Source: Bacteroidales bacterium UBA1797 (lineage in GTDB: Bacteria; Bacteroidota; Bacteroidia; Bacteroidales; VadinHA17). Taken from it: a DNA stretch of 64,000 bases. Under the pieces are notes generated by a model. It saw nothing but the letters and a program-made list of their open reading frames with translations. It did no database searches and had not been told where the DNA came from. The stretch is from contig DCFT01000079.1 of NCBI GenBank assembly GCA_002319885.1, positions 1 to 64,000 of the forward strand, read 5' to 3'. The position numbers and the translations under genes were made by a program. Positions 26,326 to 35,613 of the stretch are shown here, in pieces (within the stretch, counting starts at the first letter, position 1; every line of letters starts with the position of its first letter).

Positions 26326-29300
26326 TTAAAATTTAATACTAGCACCAAACATTACTGTCCGGGGAGACGGGTAAAAACCCAGATCGACTCCTTTACCCCA
26401 GCCATAAGAACTATCATCTGTACTGGTACCAATTTCAGGATCCATTCCTGAGTATTTGGTGAATGTGTATAGGTTCTGAACGGTAAAGAATAATCGTAAT
26501 TGCTGCAGAGGCAATGTTCTGATCAGCCTTTTAAAGTCATAACCTACTGTAATGTTGCTTACCCTCAAATAATCACCATTTTCAATTTGAAGGTCTGAAG
26601 TATACTGGAAATTAATGCTCGATCCGGCAGTTACCCGTGGAATTCTGTTAGAAGTTCCTTCTCCATGCCATCTTTTCAGTATTTCGGTAGTATAATTATT
26701 ATCTCCTTGTCCGGCATCGTGCCAGCAGCGGGCTATTTGGTTACCTGCCACTCCATACAACGTAACTAAAAAGTCGAAGCCTTTATATCTGGCATTTAAG
26801 TTCAGTGAGTAAACAAAGTCGGGATTTGGATTACCTATCATTACTTTGTCGGCATCTTCAATCACTCCATTGCCATCGGTATCCACAAACTTAACATCGC
26901 CTGGCAAGGCATTAGGCATAATAATCTTCCCATCTGAATTTTTATAATTTGCCACTTCAGCTTCGTTTTGGAAAATACCGGCAGTTTTGTAACCCCAGAA
27001 ATATCCAACAGGGTAGCCAACCTGTGCCCTGGCAACATAAGGACCATTACCCCACAGCTTCACGTTATCGGCATTTATTATCTTCTGACTGTTCTTGATT
27101 TCAGTAACATCATTAGTATTATAGCTCATGTTTCCACTAATTCCATATGAAAAGTCACCTACGTTGTCATTCCAGCCTATTGCAATTTCAAATCCTTTAT
27201 TTTTTATCTGGCCACCATTTATATACGGTGCATTGTCAACTCCCCAGCTGGCTAAAATTGGGGCTGCAACCAACCAGTCCTTAGTAGTCTTAATATAATA
27301 ATCAAAAGCAATGTTCATTTTTGATGCCAGTGTGCGGGCATCAAATCCAAGGTCCAATTGCTCCGATGTTTCCCATTTCAAATCGAATGTTGGAATGTTT
27401 AAAGGATAAGCACCAAGGGTTGGAGTGGTTTTGTCAGAGTTAAAATAATAGTTTGCCCGTGTACCAGGATCTGTGTTATATGCAATTTGTGATACATATT
27501 GGAACCCTGGTATGCTCTGGTTACCATTTTGTCCCCAACTACCTCTTATTTTCAGAAAGTTTACAAATGACTTGGCTGATTCCATAAATTGTTCGTTTGT
27601 AACAACCCACCCTGCTGATACAGAGGGGAATGCGCCCCAGCGGTGTCCTTTTGCAAAATTTGATGAAGCGTCAGCTCGCATAACGAGAGTCAGCAAATAT
27701 GTCTCTTTATAGTCATAGTTAATACGTCCAAAATATGAGAGTATGCCACCTTTGCCCCATGGGTTACCACCAATGCTCGCTGTACCCGGAACATTTGCGT
27801 TATCAATATAAGCATGTTCAAAATCGTTGAATACACTATTTGAATTTGTAATTGAAAGGTTTTCACCAAGACCCCACCGTTCAGCGCTCATACCTGCTAA
27901 AATATTTAAATTATGAACAGCGCTCAGCGAAAATTGATAATTCAGAATGTTTTCAAACAGCCATCCGCCCAAGCCGCCACTGGCATTTTGTGTTACACCA
28001 TTGAGCAAAGATTGATTGGTAGGACCTAAATAATAAATTGGACTCCAACTTCTGTAACTAGATTGACTTGGGTTAAGCGAAAAAGTGGTTCTATATTTAA
28101 GACCGTGAATTGGCTGAATCTCTAAATAAACATTTGCATTCAGGTTAATACTTTTATTTATACTTGAGCCACCATAAATCATTCCGGCCTCAGGGTTTGC
28201 ATCATTGGTATTCCAGGGAAGTACGTCATGATAAGGAAAAGCAGGATCAGTATTACTGCTGGCATACATAGGAAGAATCGGGAGTGCCTGGGCAGCATTG
28301 AGAATGTTATTCCACCACATATTCCCGGTACGTATACCATGACTCTGAGTATAGGTAAAAGATAAATTCTCTCCTATTTTAATTACATCAAATGCTTTAC
28401 GAAGAATTACATGATCTGAATTAATACGGAATGTATACCGGTCGTATTTCGATTGGACCGGGTATCCAAAAATACCATCCTGTGAAGTATATGAAGCTCC
28501 AAGCGAAAATACAGAAACTGCATTACCACCGGTGATGTTGATGGCATGACTTTGGATCGGTGCATTTTTTGTTTGCATTTCCTTGAGCCAGTTTGTACCA
28601 TTCCATGTGCCATTTACCAGCTTTTGATAATAAGTTGGATCAAGGAGGGTCATATAATCCGATGGACCATATGGAGCAAGATTTGAATTCATACGTGCTT
28701 CATTCATAATCATCAAATATTCCTTGGCGTCAAGCAAAGGCAAAATCTTGAAGACATTTTGTACTCCGGCGTAACCATCATAAGTTACATTCATGGAGTT
28801 TAATTCACCCCTTTTAGTAGTAACCATGATTACACCATTAGAAGCTCTGGCGCCATAAATAGCTGCTGAAGCAGCATCTTTTAAAACATCGATCGATTCA
28901 ATATCGCTCGGGTTAAGGTAATTTATATCACCCCGGGGGACACCATCTACAATGTATAACGGTTGAGAATTACCAATAGTACCCACACCACGGATATTAA
29001 CTTTAAAACCGGCTCCGGGTTCACCCGAGACTTTTGTAATGTTAATACCGGGTGTTAAGCTCTGCAATGCCGTCATCGGTGACACTGTGTTCTGTTTTGT
29101 AATTTCGTCACCTTTAACTTCAATAGTAGAACCGGTAACAAGCTTTTTCTTTTGAACGCCATAACCAACTACCACTACTTCATCAAGTCCGGTTACTGCT
29201 GATTCAAGAGTAACATCAACGACTGATTTACCATTAATTTCTACTTCCTGGGTTGTAAACCCGACAAAAGAGAATAACAGTGTTGTACTTCCTTTGGGAG

Positions 29301-29484
29301 CAACAAGAACATATTTCCCTTTGGAATCTGACAAAGAACCGACTGTAGTTCCTTTGACAAGGACTGTTACGCCGGCCATAGTTTGGCCATCCTGGTCCTT
29401 AATGACACCAGTAATCGTTGTCTGGGCCATCAGGCTAAGGTTAGCCAATAGCAATAAAAACAATAAAGCACCTCGTTTAATCAT
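26326..29484 (-). CDS. SusC/RagA family TonB-dependent outer-membrane transporter
   Basis: A 1052-residue outer-membrane barrel. The signal (about residues 1-20) is followed by a carboxypeptidase-regulatory-like domain (TTITGVIKDQDGQTMAGVTV to about residue 95), a TonB-box-like segment (DEVVVVGYG) and the plug domain with DVLKDAASAAIYGARASNG, the SusC signature. The barrel ends in MFGASIKF with C-terminal aromatic Phe, as required for BAM insertion. It imports oligosaccharides bound by SusD into the periplasm, powered by TonB/ExbBD. It is the first gene of the SusCD-lipoprotein operon and lies 164 bases downstream of the HTCS stop codon, with its own promoter candidate there. Confidence 0.95.
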   Translation of the reverse strand: MIKRGALLFLLLLANLSLMAQTTITGVIKDQDGQTMAGVTVLVKGTTVGSLSDSKGKYVLVAPKGSTTLLFSFVGFTTQEVEINGKSVVDVTLESAVTGLDEVVVVGYGVQKKKLVTGSTIEVKGDEITKQNTVSPMTALQSLTPGINITKVSGEPGAGFKVNIRGVGTIGNSQPLYIVDGVPRGDINYLNPSDIESIDVLKDAASAAIYGARASNGVIMVTTKRGELNSMNVTYDGYAGVQNVFKILPLLDAKEYLMIMNEARMNSNLAPYGPSDYMTLLDPTYYQKLVNGTWNGTNWLKEMQTKNAPIQSHAINITGGNAVSVFSLGASYTSQDGIFGYPVQSKYDRYTFRINSDHVILRKAFDVIKIGENLSFTYTQSHGIRTGNMWWNNILNAAQALPILPMYASSNTDPAFPYHDVLPWNTNDANPEAGMIYGGSSINKSINLNANVYLEIQPIHGLKYRTTFSLNPSQSSYRSWSPIYYLGPTNQSLLNGVTQNASGGLGGWLFENILNYQFSLSAVHNLNILAGMSAERWGLGENLSITNSNSVFNDFEHAYIDNANVPGTASIGGNPWGKGGILSYFGRINYDYKETYLLTLVMRADASSNFAKGHRWGAFPSVSAGWVVTNEQFMESAKSFVNFLKIRGSWGQNGNQSIPGFQYVSQIAYNTDPGTRANYYFNSDKTTPTLGAYPLNIPTFDLKWETSEQLDLGFDARTLASKMNIAFDYYIKTTKDWLVAAPILASWGVDNAPYINGGQIKNKGFEIAIGWNDNVGDFSYGISGNMSYNTNDVTEIKNSQKIINADNVKLWGNGPYVARAQVGYPVGYFWGYKTAGIFQNEAEVANYKNSDGKIIMPNALPGDVKFVDTDGNGVIEDADKVMIGNPNPDFVYSLNLNARYKGFDFLVTLYGVAGNQIARCWHDAGQGDNNYTTEILKRWHGEGTSNRIPRVTAGSSINFQYTSDLQIENGDYLRVSNITVGYDFKRLIRTLPLQQLRLFFTVQNLYTFTKYSGMDPEIGTSTDDSSYGWGKGVDLGFYPSPRTVMFGASIKF

Positions 29485-29567
29485 AGTTTTGGGTTTTAGG
29501 TATATAAATACTAAACAGGTAAGTTCACGATCAGAGAATAAAAATTAACATCAGGTTAAGGTCTTTC

Positions 29568-29594
29568 CAAATGTAAAGCTATCTTTTATCCAAA
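29568..29594 (-). promoter_or_regulatory. Candidate promoter of the SusC-SusD operon
   Basis: On the minus strand TACATTTG (29568-29575) is an exact -7 box. The nearest TTTG (29591-29594) is only 15 bases upstream, shorter than the usual 19-21, which fits a promoter that needs an activator such as the adjacent HTCS. The leader would be about 75 bases. Confidence 0.45.
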
Positions 29595-29648
29595 GAGAGT
29601 ATGAATTGTTCAGGTTTTAGGGGTCAGTTGGTTATTGATGATTTTTTT

Positions 29649-32600
29649 TTATCTGAACTTCTCAAAGTACTTTGATGGAAGTACTCCAAACTCATTTTTA
29701 AAATGCTTTCTGAAATATTTAGGATCATTGAATCCAACCTGATAGGCAATCTCAGATACATTAAGCTGACTTTTTTGAAGAAGTTGCGCAGCTCGTTTCA
29801 ACCTTAGAGTCCTGATAAATTCAAGTGGTGGCTTTCCTGTGAGAGTGAGTATTTTTTTGTAAAGAAGAGTTCTGCTTATCCCTAAATCACGACTTAACTC
29901 CTCAACAGTATAATCTGTTCTTGACATATTTTTTTCAACCATGTCAAGAGTTTTATGAATAAATTGTTCATCAAGAGAGGTAATATCTATTTCATTAGGC
30001 TCTATAATCATTTTAGTGCTGAAGACCTGCTTTAAGCTTCTTCTGACGGTGATAAGGTTACTTATCTTGGCTTCCAGGATTTGAAAATTAAAAGGTTTAA
30101 GAATACAATCATCAGCTCCGGTTTCAAGGCTTTCTGATTGTTCCTCTTCTGTGGATAGTGCAGTAAGAAGGATGAGAGGAATTTGACAAAGAGTACTATC
30201 AGCTTTTACCCTCCGGCATAACTCTATTCCATTAATTCCCGGCATCACGATATCACTGATAATCAAATCAGGAACTATCTTCTGAATTATTGCCAGAGCC
30301 TCATCACCATTAGCAGCCTCATAAACATTATAGTTTTTCTGAAGATTATCCTTGATATAAAATCTGAGATCATCATTATCTTCTGCTATAAGCAAGGTCG
30401 GTTTTTTCACAGGTGCATTCTTCGATTCAGCTTCCTCCGTCAGCGAAAGAGATTTATAAGCATATTCAGAAGCAGTAATTTTTTGAGAACTGGTTGAGGA
30501 TAAAGTCTTACCATTGCAGGCTACCGGAAGAGTAACCGTGAAGCAACTTCCTTTACCAGGTTCACTTATTACAGATATCTCACCATCATGCAGTTTGACA
30601 AATTCTTTTACTAATGCTAAGCCAATCCCCGATCCCCCGCCTGACATCTCTGATTCAACCTGATAAAAACTAATGAAAAGATTATCAATCTTGTCCTTTG
30701 GAATTCCAATACCCGAATCCTGAACCTTAATCGTCAGACGTGAAGGTTTACGGACAGTTCCTGCTGGTTCAATACGGTCAACCGGGTAATCGGTATGAAT
30801 TGTAACTGATACTTCACCATCAACTGGTGTGAATTTAAATGCATTTGACAGGAGATTGAACATTATCTTCTCCAGTTTATCCTTGTCAAACAACGTATCA
30901 AGCTCATTAATATCAGAATGAAATACCAAACGGGTATGCTTATGCTCCGAGAGATCATCAAATGCAGAAACAGCATCTTCAATAAATGCTATAATGTTTC
31001 CAGCCGAAGGATTATAGCCAAATCCCTGAATCTCCATTTTCCTCAGATCCAGAAGCTGATTCACCATAAACAACAGCCTTTTAGCATTCTGAAATATGAG
31101 ACTTAAATATTTTTCTTCTGGTTTGTTTTTTAATTGAACCATTAATTTTTCCACCGGAGAAAAGATAAGAGTAAGTGGCGTTCTGAACTCGTGAGAAATG
31201 TTTGTAAAGAATTTAAGCTTCATTGAATCAATTGCATGAATATGTTGGGATTCAATGTATTCATGTTCCATTTGTGTTTTCATCCTCTCCCTAGTCAGTA
31301 TCAGGTAACGGAGGAAAATGAGTAATGTGGATATCAGAATGAAATAGATAACATAAGAATACCAGCTGGCCCAGAATGGAGGAAGAACTTTAATTTTAAT
31401 TGTTTTAGGTGTTTCATTCCAGATGCCATCCGAATTTGTCCCTTTTACTTTAAATGTATACAACCCACTCTTTAAATTGGAAAAAGTTGCAAAATTTTCC
31501 ATCCCTTCAGTGGTGATCCATTTATCATTAAACCCTTCCAGAGTATAGGCATATTTATTTTTCCCCGGGAAAAAATAATTTAAGGCTGCAAAGTCAATTG
31601 TGAAAGAGTTCTCAAGAAATTTTAAAACGATTTTATCAGTATTGAAAATTGGTTTTTCAAAAAGTACCCTGCCGTTGACTACTTCCCTATACTTAACTAT
31701 TTTATTATCAATTCTGAGACTGGTAATAACCATGTTTGAAGAAGAGCTGTCTTCATTTATTTCCAGAGGATAAAATGCATTAAGACCATCCGGTCCCCCA
31801 AACCAAAGCTGACCATCTCTCGTTTCAAATGAAGAAGTCGGGTTAAATTCATTACCCTGTAAGCCATCACTCATTCCATAATTGACAAATTGAAAGGAAA
31901 GAGAATCCTTTCCTTCTGCTTTGCCAATAATCAGTTTGGAAAGTCCTTTTTTAGTGCTTAGCCAAAGATTCGAATTATTATCTTCCTCAATTCTGAAAAC
32001 ACTGTTTGAAGGTAAACCATCTGCAGTGCTGAAAACCCGAAAATTATCATTAACCTGATCCATCAGATTCAGTCCGTTGTTTGTACAGACCCAAAACATG
32101 CCTCTGCTATCCTTAAACGTGGAGATAATATGATTGTCACTTATAGAAGTCGGGATTGCAGAATTGGAGAAATAACATTTTGATCTGTTCTGCACCGGAT
32201 CATAAAAAATAAGTCCGTTTGCCGAACATATCCAGAGATTATCATTTTCGTCAGTAGATATTGAATTAATGTAATCGAAACATATTGGACTATTCTTCGA
32301 GTTAATGCGTTTAAATTTCCCGGTCCTCCTATCCAGAAGGTTCAACCCACTTGTCAGAGTGCCAATCCAAAGGTTCTTATGACTGTCTTCACATATGCTC
32401 CATACCCGGTCATCTGAAAGTGTGCTTGAATCAGTATCACTATGATGGAAAACCGAAATCTTACCGGTTTTGGGATCCAAACAGTTTAATCCTCCATAAT
32501 ATGTTCCGATCCATATTTTTTTTTCAGAATCCTCAAATAGCGAGACTATGATATTACTGCTCAGGCTGTTATTTTTGCGATTATCCGCGTTATAATGTTC

Positions 32601-33860
32601 AAACGTGTTTGTTAGTCTGTTATATAAGTTTAGCCCCCCTCCATTTGTTCCTATCCAGATGTTGCCATTTGAATCTTCTGTTATACAGTCTACATCATTA
32701 TTACTTAGACTATTAGACTCCGAGGGATAATTCCTGAACAACCTGAATTTTCTGACATTGTATTTATAGAAATCAACACCTTTCTTTGATGAACCGATCC
32801 AGGTAATCCCTGATCTATCACAGTACAAAGAGGAAAGTCCATTGCTGCACAATGAACCTTTTGCATATGGCAGGTTTTTAATATTTATGAACCTGGTACC
32901 TTCATTATCAAGTGTGAATACACCATTTCCGTCAGTTGAGATCCAGATCAGTTTGTCTCTGTCTTCATCTATTCCGGAAATTTGAAGATTCCTGAAAATT
33001 TTACCGTATTTTTTCTGGAACTCAGGTTCCCATACGTTATTATTAATGTTAAAAATGTGCAAACCATTCAATTCACCTACCCACAAGTTGTTTTCCGAAT
33101 CAACAAATAATTTTGAGATGGTTCCCGACATATTTTTATTTTCTCTGAATGATTCAAATTTTTCTATTGAGTTTGAATTCTGATTATATTTTATAATGAA
33201 GCCGTTTGTCGTCCCGATCCAGAATGAATGTGTTTTATCCGGAGCAATTGCAGTAATATTATTTAACGGGGAGGAGCATGATTGCTCATTAATTAAGATG
33301 TGTCTGAAAGAGTTACTTTGCTGATTGAAAAAGAACAATCCATGATGCGTCCCTATCATAATATTACCTTCGGAATCACACGCCATCGCAGTTATATAAG
33401 TAATGTCGGAGCAAAGGAGAGGAGATGATGCAACAAGATTTAACCTTTGGAATTTATATGTCTCACAATTAAGTATATTGACTCCCGATCCTGTTCCGAT
33501 CCACAGATTTCCATTTTTATCACTTGTTATAACATTAATATCATTATCGGAAAGTGAGCTTGAATCGGCATTATTATGTTGGAAGATTTCAAAATTATAT
33601 CCGTCAAACCTGTTGAGTCCATTGCTTGTTCCAAACCAGACAAATCCCTTTGGGTCCCTGTAAATACATTTTATAAAATTATCTGACATCCCGTTATTTA
33701 CATCGGCATGAGAAAAAACATACTTCCCGTTCTGTGAATGCAGTTGGGGAAAATCAGAGAAGAACAAAATAGCAAATAACAGAAACGTCTTTTGTATTTT
33801 TCTATTCAAAAAGTCCTTTGTTCTCTCTCTGACTCGATAATGTTTAGAAGAACATTTCAT
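29649..33860 (-). CDS. Hybrid two-component system regulator (sensor kinase/response regulator/AraC)
   Basis: A 1403-residue one-protein signalling system. An N-terminal membrane segment (about residues 22-38) leads to a periplasmic double propeller of regulator-type repeats with the recurrent W-I-G-T/L-W-I-G pattern (about 45-730), then a Y_Y_Y domain (about 755-825) and a transmembrane helix (about 830-855). The cytoplasmic part has HisKA with His890 (ISHEFRTPL), HATPase with GSGIGLALVKEF, a receiver with Asp1203 (ISDIVMPG), and a C-terminal AraC-type DNA-binding domain (about 1300-1403, ISRTLLYKKI and FNDPKYFRKHFK). All catalytic residues are present. HTCSs bind oligosaccharides in the periplasm and activate the adjacent SusCD locus; its position directly upstream of SusC supports that target. 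The inducing sugar is unknown. Confidence 0.95.
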   Translation of the reverse strand: MKCSSKHYRVRERTKDFLNRKIQKTFLLFAILFFSDFPQLHSQNGKYVFSHADVNNGMSDNFIKCIYRDPKGFVWFGTSNGLNRFDGYNFEIFQHNNADSSSLSDNDINVITSDKNGNLWIGTGSGVNILNCETYKFQRLNLVASSPLLCSDITYITAMACDSEGNIMIGTHHGLFFFNQQSNSFRHILINEQSCSSPLNNITAIAPDKTHSFWIGTTNGFIIKYNQNSNSIEKFESFRENKNMSGTISKLFVDSENNLWVGELNGLHIFNINNNVWEPEFQKKYGKIFRNLQISGIDEDRDKLIWISTDGNGVFTLDNEGTRFINIKNLPYAKGSLCSNGLSSLYCDRSGITWIGSSKKGVDFYKYNVRKFRLFRNYPSESNSLSNNDVDCITEDSNGNIWIGTNGGGLNLYNRLTNTFEHYNADNRKNNSLSSNIIVSLFEDSEKKIWIGTYYGGLNCLDPKTGKISVFHHSDTDSSTLSDDRVWSICEDSHKNLWIGTLTSGLNLLDRRTGKFKRINSKNSPICFDYINSISTDENDNLWICSANGLIFYDPVQNRSKCYFSNSAIPTSISDNHIISTFKDSRGMFWVCTNNGLNLMDQVNDNFRVFSTADGLPSNSVFRIEEDNNSNLWLSTKKGLSKLIIGKAEGKDSLSFQFVNYGMSDGLQGNEFNPTSSFETRDGQLWFGGPDGLNAFYPLEINEDSSSSNMVITSLRIDNKIVKYREVVNGRVLFEKPIFNTDKIVLKFLENSFTIDFAALNYFFPGKNKYAYTLEGFNDKWITTEGMENFATFSNLKSGLYTFKVKGTNSDGIWNETPKTIKIKVLPPFWASWYSYVIYFILISTLLIFLRYLILTRERMKTQMEHEYIESQHIHAIDSMKLKFFTNISHEFRTPLTLIFSPVEKLMVQLKNKPEEKYLSLIFQNAKRLLFMVNQLLDLRKMEIQGFGYNPSAGNIIAFIEDAVSAFDDLSEHKHTRLVFHSDINELDTLFDKDKLEKIMFNLLSNAFKFTPVDGEVSVTIHTDYPVDRIEPAGTVRKPSRLTIKVQDSGIGIPKDKIDNLFISFYQVESEMSGGGSGIGLALVKEFVKLHDGEISVISEPGKGSCFTVTLPVACNGKTLSSTSSQKITASEYAYKSLSLTEEAESKNAPVKKPTLLIAEDNDDLRFYIKDNLQKNYNVYEAANGDEALAIIQKIVPDLIISDIVMPGINGIELCRRVKADSTLCQIPLILLTALSTEEEQSESLETGADDCILKPFNFQILEAKISNLITVRRSLKQVFSTKMIIEPNEIDITSLDEQFIHKTLDMVEKNMSRTDYTVEELSRDLGISRTLLYKKILTLTGKPPLEFIRTLRLKRAAQLLQKSQLNVSEIAYQVGFNDPKYFRKHFKNEFGVLPSKYFEKFR

Positions 33861-34377
33861 TTACAGTAATTATACGACAGGTTCGCGGAAGGATGGAATA
33901 CGATCCATTTTATATACTAAAAAAAATCAAACTAATCGGATTTTCCAAGAATAATCATTAATTTGTTTTAATTCAGTGCACCGAAGATAATTCCAAATAA
34001 ATTCGTTACAATAACAAATTGATATCTAACTATAAACAAACAATACATACGACCCAGATTATTAGCTCTTACATTTAATCTTTAATAAATCCACAATTTT
34101 GGCAGGATTTATTTAATTCAGAATGTATGAAAATCCGTACTATTAGGACCATAGAAATTTTGGTAGACCTACTTATTATTTTAATAATTTTATACCTTAT
34201 TTCGAGATTATAGAAACAGATTTACAATCTGCCCTTGCAGCTTCGTATCCAGCTAAGCGCCAGTTTTACTCATCATGTCAGTGAAGTATTTTTGTAAAAG
34301 GTAATAATGAGGTTTAAACAGCCGGAGCCGCAAGTCCGAAAACACATCTTCAGCTCTAAGCAGAATTATAAGGACAG
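33861..34377. other. Intergenic region with a tRNA-Tyr-like arm and a short frame
   Basis: A 517-base A/T-rich gap between the HTCS start and the last gene of the arabinose run. On the minus strand 34216-34232 folds as a 5-bp stem with a 7-base loop TTGTAAA, matching a tRNA-Tyr (GTA) anticodon arm; no complete cloverleaf is visible. A 28-codon hydrophobic frame lies on the plus strand at 34127-34213. No repeat-family copy, no clear terminator. The HTCS promoter should be near 33870-33950 but no exact -7 box was found. Confidence 0.4.
34127..34213 (+). CDS. Possible 28-residue hydrophobic peptide
   Basis: ATG at 34127 and TAG at 34211-34213. The frame encodes a basic start (MKIRTIRTIE) followed by a Leu/Ile-rich segment (ILVDLLIILIILYLIS) and ends RL, the shape of a small single-span membrane peptide or type I toxin-like peptide. 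In A/T-rich DNA such frames also arise by chance; no promoter or antisense RNA signal was identified. Confidence 0.2.
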   Translation: MKIRTIRTIEILVDLLIILIILYLISRL

Positions 34378-35529
34378 CTAATTAATTATTAAAAACTCTG
34401 CTTCAACTTCAACGAGGAGGTTATCGCGGCAAATATCAGACTCAATATAAATTGAAGGTACTTCAGGGCAATACTTCGTACAAATTGTCCTTACTTTTTT
34501 AAAATCCTCCTGGTTTTTCACATAAACTCTGAGTAATAATAATTTGCCCCAATTTTTGTCGTTAGCAATATCTCGAGCTATTCTTGTACGGTCTGTCAGC
34601 TTATTTATATTGTCAAGAGTCACAACAGTTTGTTTTTCAACGTCTTTAATTCCTATAGTATCCTGACCAATAATAGAAGCTGTCCCAGAAATGAAAAGTG
34701 TTGATCTGTTTTGACCTGATACCAATAATGCGCGTTCAAACTGAGGAGGATGTTTAACTACACTCCCTTTGCCGGCAGCCCCCTTAAGTACATCCTGTCC
34801 GTATTCGTATGCATTTATCTGGTCTGGATTGGCTACAGGTACGATAGCAACAGATTCTTTTGGCATAAAAGCACAAAAATCAAGACTTACACCGTCAAGT
34901 TTCATTCCTATTCCTGTAGCAGCAGGGTAACCTGCTATGGTACGGAATTTCTGATAAACCTCACTCCTCACTTCATTAAAAATCTGGTAATTCTGAAATC
35001 CATGTTTAATTTCGAGGATATTGCCAATATAATTCCATTGCCTTACCAGATTGTTGAATGACATTCCTTCAATGTCAAGGATTGCTTTCATCTGATCAAA
35101 TGCTGCTTCAGCAGCACTCCTTGTATCGGAATAGAAAAGACCGAATCCAAGACCGCAAGCCCACAGCTCTTTCCCTAAATCTGAAGAGCAGATGACATAT
35201 GGTATTGAATTCCAGCTCTTTGACTCAATTATTGCTGAATCAGCTTCTGCATATCCAGCTTCAACTACAACTTTCCACGGTTTTTCAGGACGATGAGCCG
35301 TTATATTAAAAGCCGGACATAGTTTGCCAAAAGCATTTCTGACAGATTTTCCAATATCTTTCCTTACTTTTATATATATATCGTAATCAGACTGATCTAT
35401 AAAGATATTAAGTTTAATTAATCTGAAACCTTTCTCCCATTTATAAATAATTTCTTTTAGACACTGACGCCACTCTTCATTTATATCACCAACGTATTCC
35501 GGTTCAAAAACTAAATATTTAATAATCAT
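34378..35529 (-). CDS. Chorismatase-like (FkbO/Hyg5/XanB2) Rid-fold protein
   Basis: About 383 residues from the ATG at 35527-35529; an upstream TTG (35550) would add seven residues and is less likely. The C-terminal half shows the chorismatase/Rid pattern: RQWNYIGNI, NYQIFNEVRSEVY, the PAATGIG block (about residues 210-216), a Tyr-rich YEYGQDV and LFISGTASIIGQDT, with a final tandem Rid-like beta/alpha unit. Chorismatases cleave chorismate to 3- or 4-hydroxybenzoate or a dihydrodiol plus pyruvate, in the cytoplasm. Here the gene is last in an arabinose/arabinan run, 84 bases after the beta-helix gene, with no aromatic biosynthesis genes nearby. It may be a diverged Rid-family hydrolase rather than a true chorismatase; active-site residues cannot be checked without a structure alignment. 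Confidence 0.65.
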   Translation of the reverse strand: MIIKYLVFEPEYVGDINEEWRQCLKEIIYKWEKGFRLIKLNIFIDQSDYDIYIKVRKDIGKSVRNAFGKLCPAFNITAHRPEKPWKVVVEAGYAEADSAIIESKSWNSIPYVICSSDLGKELWACGLGFGLFYSDTRSAAEAAFDQMKAILDIEGMSFNNLVRQWNYIGNILEIKHGFQNYQIFNEVRSEVYQKFRTIAGYPAATGIGMKLDGVSLDFCAFMPKESVAIVPVANPDQINAYEYGQDVLKGAAGKGSVVKHPPQFERALLVSGQNRSTLFISGTASIIGQDTIGIKDVEKQTVVTLDNINKLTDRTRIARDIANDKNWGKLLLLRVYVKNQEDFKKVRTICTKYCPEVPSIYIESDICRDNLLVEVEAEFLIIN

Positions 35530-35558
35530 AAAAAAGAATCTTTTTCGCAAATGTATTA

Positions 35559-35576
35559 ATGTTTTTATAAAAACAT
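35559..35576. promoter_or_regulatory. Perfect 18-bp palindrome before the chorismatase-like gene
   Basis: ATGTTTTTA joined directly to TAAAAACAT, 30 bases upstream of the preferred start codon and just after the beta-helix stop codon. Perfect symmetry without loop is typical of a protein-binding operator rather than a hairpin, but A/T-richness lowers its weight. Confidence 0.35.
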
Positions 35577-35613
35577 ATCCGCACTGAAAGATCTCAGTCC
35601 AGCCGAGGTAATA

